A stretch of 64,000 bases of DNA from positions 3,360,001 to 3,424,000 of the forward strand of contig NC_045150.1 in the NCBI RefSeq assembly GCF_008831285.2, written 5' to 3'. The notes below the pieces were generated by a model. The model did no database searches. It saw only the letters and a list, made by a program, of their open reading frames with translations, and was not told the origin of the DNA. Both the position numbers and the translations under genes were made by a program. Positions 54,557 to 64,000 of the stretch are shown piece by piece. The stretch comes from Nymphaea colorata (Eukaryota > Streptophyta > Magnoliopsida > Nymphaeales > Nymphaeaceae). Position 1 is the stretch's first letter. Each line of letters starts with the position of its first letter.

Positions 54557-56733
54557 TATTAATAAGGTCCTTTCTCATTTAGCCTTTTGTTATATGTCTT
54601 GTTCAAATGCAAAGAACCTTCATTTGATCATATGAAACTGCTTTTGATTCTTTAATTTTGTCCTTAACGTTAAATTTCTCTTTGCATTTTAGTATGTAAG
54701 CAATTGTAAGAAGGGAGGTTACTTGGTCAGATGCCTATCTAGCTCCGCCCACTTCCGCCTTGACTTTCTACTTCTCACCAGGGCTTGGGGGCTTGGGCTG
54801 TGCAGACAAACGCTTGCTAAGGGAGGTTTTTGAAAGTCCATCGTATGGAAACACAAGTTCATCTATCAAGTACCTTGGTGGAGCTACATATGGGCTGGTA
54901 TGGGAAGTTGCCCGCACCAAAGCCTCAATGTTGTTATCTCCACACTTTTCTATGCCGACCTCGAATTTAGCACTTGGAGCAAAGTTTGAACCAACAAATG
55001 TTGTTGGAAACTAGCTTTGGAATAGGTAGTATGACCGAAGCTCAGAGAATTATTAATAGCTGCATAAAAACCTTGACTTAGATATTGGTAGGGGCGCGCC
55101 AGGCCCGAACAGTAGTGCAACGCAAGGGCGACGCTCGAGGAGGCCCCGGTAGCAAGCTACCGGTGGCGGCCAACCTCCCCCACAAAAAATTAATTTAATA
55201 TCGTGTGGTCACATGGACCACGTATCAGATATTAAACTGATAAGAACAGATACTACACTTGATCTTAGCCAAAAGGCCGAGAAAGGTATGCTTTTCACCC
55301 TCTCCCTTCCTCTCCTTTTATCGTCATCCCACTGGCCTTCACCGCCCAAAATCTTTCGATACAGGACTAAATAAACGATCCCCTTTGGATGAGACTCGGT
55401 GCCCAAAATTGGGTTTGGATCTTCGATTCTTTTTGGATTTCTTTCTAATTTAGCTTGCAGATAATGGGATTCATTCATGAAGTTCGTAGCTAAGTGGGAA
55501 ACGCATTTAGTTTAAAAACTCCATAATTTGTATTCATCAAGCTAATAACTAATTGGTATACTCATTTAGTTAGTGAATGTCTTGATCAATACGAAGTCTC
55601 ATCTGTAATGAACCGAGAGATTGCTCAGATTAGATTAGAGTCAAAGTTTGTTTGTATTTCTTGTTCTGGGAGTGACCCTCGTAAGCCAGAACCGGTTGAA
55701 TGTTCGTATTTCACTATAAAATGATATTTTAGCTAAAAAAACAGATGGAAACCACAAACCAAATTTATTTTTGACTGAGATCCACTAAGCGGCAACGGCG
55801 CAGTTCTTTATGCAAAGCCAACCCATTTCCTTCATAATCAATGAATTCATAAGCCTACGATGGTGGAAAAACCTCTCCATAATTGCTTCAAGGCTCTGTT
55901 TTCCGTAGGCTCATACATAAAATCGGGATCAGGATACCTCTACAATGCACAGCTTCCACATAAAGCAGTAGCAATCTGAATCTGTTTGCTTCGTATCCAC
56001 AATGGGCCAATCGTTTCTGTTGGCCCATATAAATTAAAAGATGAGATTTCCACAAATTATTTTGAATAAAACAAAGCATTTTCTTGAGTCCATGAACATG
56101 TGGATGGAACCTAGATAAATATCAAATAACATCTAAACTAAGAAAAACAAGACATGTCAACTAGAACCTTCATTAACATGATTTAGAAAGGCTTCATACT
56201 GGAAGTTCACAAAAGAAGAAAGCTGCCATTTGGAGAGGGAACTGTTACAGTTCAAACTACTTGGTGCTCCGGATCTACATCGGCTGCCCATTTCAACAGT
56301 CCTAGTTAGGTTTATAAATAAGTTTATAAATAAGACAAAATATGCAAGACCAACATAGTCACAACAAGAACTTTCAAATGGGCCAATATAGGTCCGAGCT
56401 ATTAAATCTGATTCTTGCACCTACTACTAGATCTGATTTTAGAGGCTAAAAAGAAAAAGGGACCCAGCATTGATTATTGGCCTCTACAGACCCTTTCCCA
56501 TCTAATTGATCTCATCTCAGTACAAAAGCACACAAGATCCAACCTCAACACATGAAGCAAAAGGCATATGAGGCAATGTCTTGGAGAGCATTACATTGAC
56601 ATATGAACAAAGCAGCATCAAGTAGATAGTCCTTTAGATGAAAGCAGCTGGAAGGCACCCATGAAAAGGGATCTTATGATCTTACAGTGGCCACAATGAG
56701 AAGACATGAGCAAAATGAAGCTCTCAAAGGTAG
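54557..56733. repeat. Direct segmental duplication, copy A
   Basis: It matches 57134-58569 in two blocks, 54557-54930 with 57134-57440 and about 55725-56733 with 57600-58569, diverged with many small indels. Shared markers include AGCCTTTTGTTAT, CATATGGGCTGGT, ATAATTGCTTCAAGGCT and GACATGAGCAAAATGAAG. The interval 55020-55700, which holds the U2 snRNA sequence, has no counterpart in copy B. Confidence 0.8.
55091..55289 (-). ncRNA. U2 spliceosomal snRNA (gene or recent pseudogene)
   Basis: On the minus strand the 5' end ATACCTTTCTCGGCC starts at 55289, followed by GGCTAAGATCAAGTGTAGTA. This contains the branch-point-pairing GUAGUA (near 55250). Stem II, an Sm-like site (AATTTTTTG, near 55190), a perfect stem-loop III (CCGGTAGC/GCTACCGG) and a GC-rich 3' stem ending GGCGCGCCCC follow. 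Length of about 199 matches plant U2. I do not see the plant upstream sequence element (RTCCCACATCG type) at the expected distance, only a weak CGATAAAAGG at about -25 to -33. It may therefore be a promoterless copy. No poly-A tail follows the 3' end, which argues against ordinary retroposition. Confidence 0.88.
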
Positions 56734-57133
56734 CAGGGGCTGGTAAGTGGCCATTCCCATTTCAAATCCCCAGAGCCTCAACTATTTGTGCTGCAAAAAG
56801 GAGGTCACCGAAAGCAGGCCTCAACTGAAGTGCGGTAGGGCCAGCACCGAAAGCAGACCTATACGCTAGGAGGATGAGGGGTTGGGTCAGAACTTCGGCT
56901 CTCTTCTAGGTGGTAGGATAAAATACTCCTTCTATTCACTCAAAAAGGTATTAACAAAGCAATTTAGACAAAGTGTCCCCAAAAACATATCTAAGTTTCT
57001 CAACTCTAAACAAAGAAAAGACCCAGTTCCATTTTTTCCCACTTCAAATCAAGCTATAGTTGCATGTCATACCATTTTCAAATTGATCAACAATAGAGAA
57101 ACGATGCCTGAAATTGGTAATTTTTTTTTTTTA

Positions 57134-58569
57134 TTATTAACAGGTTCCTTTTGTATTTAGCCTTTTGTTATGTGTCTTGCTCAAATGCAAGCAACCATCA
57201 TTAATAGTATGAAATTACTTTGATTCCCTAATGTCTCCCTTAGTGCTGAATTTCTCTTAGAATTTTAGTTTGAAAGCTATTGTACAAAAGAAGGTTACTT
57301 TTCATGTCAAAGAAGGTCCATCGCACAACAACAACATGATCATCTATCAAGTAAATTAATACTTATGGTCAGCGGTGGAACCACATATGGGCTGGTGTGG
57401 GCAGTGGGCCACACAAGTCCCTTAATATTTTTTTATTTTCACATGAACATCTTCAAATATTTTTGCGTTCATATATATGAGTGCCCAAATCTATGGATGA
57501 GTGCCCCTCCATAAAGTTTTTGGCTCTACCATTAGTTATGGTTCATTCATTGATTTGTTAAATGCTAATGGTGCAGTTTTTTCATATCAATACTTATAAA
57601 ATGATATTTTTGCTCAAAAACAAGTCGAAACCAAAATTCAAATTTATTTTGACTGAAGTTTTTTTTTGCAAAGCCTTACTATGAATCCATTTCCTCCATA
57701 GTCAATGAAGTTTTCATAAGCCTATGATAGTTGAAGAGTCTCTATATAATTGCTTCAAGGCTATGTTTCTCATAAGCTCATCCATAGAATCGGGATCAGG
57801 ACACCTATAGTATAAATTACACTTCTTCCACATAAAGCAAATAGCAATCTTAATCCATTGCTTCACAAACACATTGGGGCAATCATTCTTGTTGGCCCAT
57901 ATAAATTAAAAGAGGACAAGTCCACAAATTATTTCAAATATACAAAGCATTTTCTTGAGTCCATAAGCTTGTGGAGGGAACCCTGATAAATATAAAATAA
58001 CAACTAAACTAAGAAAAACAATAAATTTCAATTAATACCCTTATTAACATACTTTACATGGGCTTCATATTGGAAGTTCACAAAATTAGAAAGCTGTCAT
58101 TTGGAGAAGGAACTTTTACAGCCTAAACTACTTGGCGCTTTGGGTCTATTCGGCTGCCCATTTGAACAGTTCTTGTTAGAGTATATATATAACAAGAAAT
58201 ATGCAAGACCAACACATATCATAACAAGAATTTCAAATGGGCAACTGACATAAATCCAAGCTATTAGATCTGATTTCTGCACCTACTACTGGATTTGATT
58301 AGAAGAGGCCAAAAAGAAAAAGAACCAAGCATTGATTATTGTTCTCTATAGGTCCCTTTCCCATCCAATTGCTCTCATCACAGTTATCAGTACAAAAGGA
58401 CACAAGACCCAACCTCAATAAGTGATGCAGAAGGCAAACTAGGCATACATTGGAAAGCATTACATTAACATATGAACAAAGCAGCATCAAGCAGATAGTC
58501 CTTTAGATGTTATGATCTTTTCAATGGCCACAATAAGAGGACATGAGCAAAATGAAGTTCCCAAAGTTT
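57134..58569. repeat. Direct segmental duplication, copy B
   Basis: Counterpart of copy A, lacking the U2-bearing interval. It extends the sequence downstream of the neprosin gene without including any of its exons. Confidence 0.8.
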
Positions 58570-61500
58570 TAAACAAGGCATCATCAAAGGCCAACTCCAC
58601 CTACCCTGCCAGAAAAGGGAGGCCATGAGCCACTACCAACATGTCAGCACTGATGCAAACACTTCCTCCTATCTTATCCACATTGTCCTCAACATAAAGA
58701 GAGGTGGGCATTAGTTTTTAAAGGGAAAATCATGGGCTGGTTGATGAGAGTGCCGATAAAGAATGCTGATATGATATGCTTTACTTGTATTTTATCTAAC
58801 CTTAAGAAGCCATGGGCTGTCCCATGCTTAGAGTTTTATCTAAGCTTCAGTAAGCAAAAGCCCGTCTCAAGTAATTGAGCTAAAAGATTGACTGCACAGT
58901 CAACAGGTTGCAAGTTGAGCTTTCTGATCTCCAAAATAACCATATAGAGAATTTTTTTGAGTGGATGAATAAAGAGAAACAGTCTACATCAGCATTAGCG
59001 GGTTCTAAAGCCTGAGTCTCAACCAATTGATAGCACTCAACCTGAGGCTAGCTAAACACAGAGTCACATAACCCAGTTGGTATGGATCTACTACATCTGC
59101 ATTCAAGCTCTGCACACTGTTGGCACTGGGAACCTTGAGCCTCCAAGTCATTTTCTGCTAGTCCAAATCCTTTGGAAAATAACAGTCAGTATACAATAGC
59201 GACCATGGTTGGAAAAATATTAACGTACATAGAATACTTAATGGCTTTGATGGCATCTCCGACTGGGAGGCACTCATTTACAGCAACCTATTTATTTTTG
59301 TTCTTTCATCTGTTTGCAAAAGCTAAGAAAAAATGTGGACAAGTATCACCATTTAATCAGATTGTCGATTCACACATGAGGTGAATCTAATTAAAAGCAA
59401 AGCTCATGCATAGGCCACATAGTATGCAAAAGACCATTAAAATAGGAGGCATGTGATGAACTATCCTGGTAGAGGACAATGGAAACATTCAATTAGAAAG
59501 TACAAATGAAAATAGGCTACCATCGGAAAAAGAAATATTTTGTTTAAATGCTTATACTCCATTAGGAGGACAAACACAATAAAAAATTGGTGCTAGAACT
59601 TTTCCTTAACAAAAATATAATATTTGCATGTTTACATTTCACAAGGAAAGGTGAACCCAAATAAAGTCCACACATAAGAACTAACCTCAGTAAGCAATAA
59701 AATCCATCAGCTTGATAGTAAGGGAGCATTCCAACCTCTGGTCATTAAAGAAAAAAAGGAAAAAATAAGACAAAGCATCAAAGATCAAACCAAGAGATTT
59801 GAACTCTGAAGGCCGCTAGGGCAACAAGTACTGGAACATCATGAAACCTCAACTCATCAACACAACAAAGCCAGCATCTCCCATGTCTGACTAAGTCGCA
59901 CAAGAACCTCACGTTATATTTGGAGAGTGAAGGAAAAAGCACCATTCTTGCAAAAGAACAAATAAATGCTTAAAGAAATGCACCAGTTATCTTCTACCTG
60001 TGCACAAGCAGTGAACAGGCTAATAATGGCCATGAAGCATCAGCAAAGAGGCACAATGGGGTCTAGCTTAGTTATAAAAGGTATGGGAGCTTCAGCGTGT
60101 TGATTCTTCAAGAAGAAGATGGATAGCTAGTTTCACTAGTTTGAGTTGATAGTATGATGAAGTGTAATCAGATAGAATACAATTGATGCAATGGGGAAGA
60201 TGACTTCTCCTCTAATCCATGATTAACGCCTAACTAAACTAATAAAAATCAGAAATGGAACATAAAAGGTAAAGGAAACACGAAATTACAATTAGAGTTT
60301 CATTGAAATTGATCTTTGATTACAAATAAGGTCAAAACCTTTATACAGACTAAAAACATATCCCTGAATCTGGATCCACATAAAAGAAAACAATTAATAA
60401 AAATCAAGTCCATAACTACATTTCTCCTTCATGTGCCCCTGCATCGACAACACGTATGGCTAGTGTGCTTTGGGGGCTTCTAAGACCAACAGTTCAAGTT
60501 TCTAAGCAAGCAATTAAGACAACATTCTTGCTTAACTTAGGAATCTAGTTGGTCATACGCTAATTGTCTCAATTTGAAAGATAAAAGTGAATATGAATTA
60601 TTTTAAAGTCTCTAATAGACATGTTTGTTATGTTGTTATACAGGAACTTGATAACAAATTTGGTAGAAAGTACTAAAATGTGATTTCCTAATTGATTATG
60701 ACAATGAGAGGAAAAGATGGAGATGTTGCAAAACATTTAAGTGTCACATATCAAGAATGTGTGCATTGAAGAAGCATTGTCACAACGATCTATACGAACT
60801 GAAGCATAAGATTCAAGAGATAGGCAATCATGTTCAGGCTGAGGATTCTTAATAAGTTCAAGGTTGATTAACTTCTTAGATCAAAATCATAAATGTGTGT
60901 CAACGTAGAGATACATAAACAAGTAATGTAGTGCTGGCAATGAAAAAACATGAGCTCAATGCTACTACTAGAATTCCTCTGCAAATCAAGAAATGAAATG
61001 AGCAGGATTCCATGAAATGATGCTTCAAAAAGCCATGCAAGAAGACTGATCTTCCTTGCCCTCTTTATGGCTTTCTTATTAATTATCATATTTTTCCATG
61101 GAAAGCTTGAAATCTTTTACTATTGATTCTTCTGGAAGAGATTTAATGCCCTATTCCCAAATCAAAAGCAAAATTCCCAAACTATTGCAAGTAATAACTA
61201 ATGTCAAATGAAAACAAAAAACAATGCAAGAGCAAGAAGAGATAGAGAGAGAGAGAGAAATGCAGACCTTGCTCCTAAATCACAACCAGGCTATCATTGG
61301 ATAGACAGGATCGACAGTAAAAATCTATCGTCGTCGGACGTATGGGATCAATGGCGTGAGTAGCTTCAGGGGGAATGAACCTTGCACGATTGCATATTCT
61401 TGCAAGAGAGAAAGACCTTGGGTTTGTTCAGGGAGCACAAACGTCAGGCAAACGAGCTGGCGTCCCAGGCAAGGCAGAGGTAGAACTCTCTGCAGGTGCG

Positions 61501-62289
61501 AAGGGTCAAAGGTACCTACCACCGAAAGTTGCAGAAGAAGAGAATGAATGTGTGAAGCTTTCAGTTATCTGTGATTTGCACGTAAAAATACTTCATTTTT
61601 GGCACTTATCTAATCAACAACAAAAATCTCTCTACACAAACACCTGGTGCCAGGAGCATTTTAAATCCAGATTTAGATTCAATTGGTCCCCAACGTATTC
61701 TAGTGAGTAAGCTCAAAAACACATTACACATTGGCGTGAGTACGAAACATAAAACAAATGGAAGGTCCGCGCACGTGTACGCGGTGCTGAATAGCTTGAA
61801 TTTGAAATTCTTAATTTGAATCTAATCTTCGGTTTTGGATCTAGTTTAGATCCAAGAGTTGGATTTTGAATTTGAATTTCACGTCTAAAGTTGGGTTTTG
61901 AATTTGAATTTTGTGTTTGGGTTCAGACACAAGATTCATTTTGGATCAAATAGTCGCGAATTTGTTTTGGGTTTAGGATTGGGGTTAAGGTTTAAAACTT
62001 TAAACCCAAATAATTGAGAATTTCGTTTGGATGAAAATAAAATACAGTCTTTTTGAAAAACATTTGGGTTGATAACTGTGGGGCAAAAAACAATTTAGAT
62101 TCTTTAACTACTAGGTGCCAGTCTTGAGTGTAAAGATATAACTAAGAGGTGTTGGACATGTAATACTTTTGGCTGTCCAATGTTGTGTTTTTGGCATATC
62201 GCTAGGCAATTAGCTTGGTGGAACCAACTCAGCTATAGGGACATGTCTCTTCAAATCAAGTCAGTTAAAAAGAAGAATTGGCCAAAAAT
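58570..62289. other. Unassigned non-coding stretch
   Basis: No domain-bearing frame, RNA gene or transposon terminus was recognised. 61230-61258 holds a (GA)n tract. 60700-60790 encodes a short Cys/His-rich stretch (RWRCCKTFKCHISRMC, then KKHC) loosely like a BED finger, too short to call. Confidence 0.4.
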
Positions 62290-63240
62290 CAAAGGGACAT
62301 TGACAATTATATATGGCAGATTTAATACTAACTATGAACGGTAGCCAAGGGAGAAACTGAGCCGACTTAAATATTTTGGAAGCAAAAGGCCAGAATTGAT
62401 TGGTTAAATTGGGGTGATAGAAACACTACTTTTTACCAGACTTACGTTAAATATAGACAGTGAAAGAGAAGAATTGACATTCTCTATATTAATTGCGAGA
62501 CACTTCTATATCCTAAGCATATTATTGAGGGTTCACTACTTATTTGCATGACTTCTTTACATACCAGGCCACTCATGAGGATTTCCTGCCGTATTTAGTG
62601 GGAGGTCAATTCGTTTCCAGTGAAGATAAGAGCGATCCCTGATGAAGCTGAAATTGGAAATGCTTTATTCTCCATGAAGAAGAGTGGTAAAGCTCCAGGG
62701 CTGGATGGTTTTTCACCAGATTTCTTCAAGATTTGTTGGCACATTGTAAGCATAGATGTGGTTGTTGTAGTTAGAAATTACTTTATCTGTGGCAGAATTG
62801 TTAGATCAGTACATAGAACTCATATTACTTTAGTTTGTAAATTCCAAAGGGCATGTGATATAAAGGATTTTGGGTCTATTTACTTATGTAATACAGTCTA
62901 TAAGATTGTCACGGAACTTATGGCAGATAGGGTGAAACCCATTCTTGCAAAAATTATAGAAGATGAACAAGGGGCTTTTCTTCCTCATAGATTTTGCTTG
63001 CTGAAATATATGTTCTTCAACAACTTATTGCATATTGGCTGAGGGCTTTCATGTTACCTCCTCAAGTCACCAAATCTATTGAAGCAAAGACTGGTCAATT
63101 TCTGTGAGGCAATACGAGTGATCAGTGAAAGTGTCATCTTCTTAGTTGGAAAACTGTCTTACCCTATTCAGGAAGGCGGTTTGGCATCACAACTTACAGC
63201 GGAACCCTCATGGCACAAGTAGCTATTCAGTCTCTATTGT
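62290..63240 (+). pseudogene. L1-type LINE reverse transcriptase fragment
   Basis: Degenerate non-LTR retrotransposon. WGDRNTTFYQ (about 62410-62440) marks the linker before the RT. The frame 62620-63042 carries the RT start (KKSGKAPGLDGFSPDFFK), then KDFGSIYLCNTVYKIV, MADRVKPIL and EDEQGAFLP. The YADD catalytic region is missing. After about 63050 a later part appears (GNTSDQ, then KCHLLSWKTV), so an internal deletion of roughly a kilobase is implied. Several stops interrupt it, including one after KYRQ. Dead copy on the plus strand. Confidence 0.8.
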
Positions 63241-63477
63241 CTCTTTTCCCAGTGGTCTAAGTTTCATAAGGAGCTTGGAGTCGTCCGTAAGTAGTGGCAG
63301 AAATTACTTTATATGGTTAGCAGAAGGGATGAAAGCAGAAAGTACATCGAAATTTAGATTTTTTTTTTTTTTATTCCTCTAACGTGTGCGGAATGTCTGC
63401 AGTTTTTATATATTTGCTTGCACATCTTTTCGTACACAATAAATGAACTTGGTAGGAACGGCCAAGCTATCTTTGAA

Positions 63478-63478
63478 G

Positions 63479-63538
<60 letters not shown>
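63478..63538. repeat. (TA)n microsatellite
   Basis: About 60 bp of uninterrupted TA repeats; open frames through it are artefacts. Confidence 0.97.
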
Positions 63539-63540
<2 letters not shown>

Positions 63541-64000
63541 TTTACAATGTATGAAAAATGTAAGTAAACTCAACAACATTTGCAAAACTTTTAATAGGCC
63601 TCCCTCTTTTTCTTTTTGTTGGGTTCCTCCTCTGCTTGATAATGATAGCACTGGTTTTAAATTCTTTATCTTCAAAATCCAATAATCATGTAGTTTTAAA
63701 AATGATCTATTTTTTTAGTAGTAACCCGTAAAAATTTGGGCAATCCCGTAGAGTTCTCCAATTTTTGGGAAGTTCCAGACATTTAACATAATGAGATATT
63801 CATTCGTAAAATTTATGTTTTTTTTTAATCATGCAAATTAGCTCCAATTTTGCATACACTTTGTCCGTTATGTAAATATTTATATATGCTCCAAATTTTG
63901 GGCTTCGACCATGTTGCGGTTAATAAATAATTCAAACAAACAATTAGTGTGATTGCGAAACTTGGCATCAAATATTTGCTCCATACGGTAACAAAGAAAA
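63539..64000. other. Unassigned AT-rich end of window
   Basis: No gene, repeat or RNA recognised. Confidence 0.4.

Noticed and set aside
54760-55014. Frame downstream of the neprosin stop as an extra exon
   Set aside because: The neprosin protein ends in the family-typical GGPG...RCP and a stop at 54532; this frame lies in the duplicated non-coding region.
56882-57160. 92-codon frame between the two duplication copies
   Set aside because: No recognisable motif and it runs into a poly-T tract; not supported as a gene.
60690-60790. Cys/His-rich stretch resembling a BED zinc finger
   Set aside because: Too short and too divergent, with no transposase sequence next to it.

Overview
The window is nuclear DNA of a flowering plant. 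Evidence is GT-AG introns, a neprosin-domain gene, a BCS1-type AAA-ATPase with the plant ASD/HSR4 layout, a plant-type U2 snRNA, hAT elements with 8-bp target duplications, an Ogre/Tat LTR retrotransposon and a caulimovirid-like endogenous pararetrovirus. I cannot fix the order or family from sequence alone. Host genes are few, and most of the window is transposon-derived.

Layout. (1) 1-6.6 kb: four exons of a WD40-repeat gene running in from the left. One intron holds a complete 3.6-kb hAT transposon (1979-5617) with matching 8-bp target duplications. No later exon of the gene is recognisable. (2) 6.6-14.8 kb: non-coding, with several hAT-type MITEs (8172-8941, 10126-10589, 11173-11448). (3) 14.8-17.2 kb, minus strand: an orphan DA1-type LIM exon, then a two-exon AAA-ATPase gene. 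(4) 17.8-21.6 kb: another MITE, short tandem duplications and a GC-rich remnant. (5) 21.6-48.8 kb: a nested block. A decayed Tat/Ogre-like element (21647-24454 and 45466-46012) is split by a young Ogre-like element (24455-45465, LTRs 3.15 and 3.33 kb, target duplication GGTAC). The older copy abuts a pararetrovirus fragment that ends in a 235-bp inverted repeat centred on its tRNA-Met primer-binding site.

(6) 49.46-54.53 kb: a seven-exon neprosin-domain gene. (7) 54.5-58.6 kb: a diverged direct duplication of the region downstream of that gene. Only the first copy carries a nearly full U2 snRNA sequence (minus strand). (8) 58.6-64 kb: mostly unassigned, with a decayed L1-type LINE at 62.3-63.2 kb.

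The Ogre-like element carries tRNA-Arg-like PBS, a plant-mobile-domain ORF, gag-protease-G-patch, a likely spliced gap, RT/RNase H, a second RNase H, integrase, a tandem-repeat 3' UTR and a polypurine tract. Its PMD-gag part appears twice around a 100-N gap. Single-base indels cluster beside the gap and the interior is essentially identical, so this looks like an unmerged contig overlap and not biology. The real element is then about 15.5 kb.
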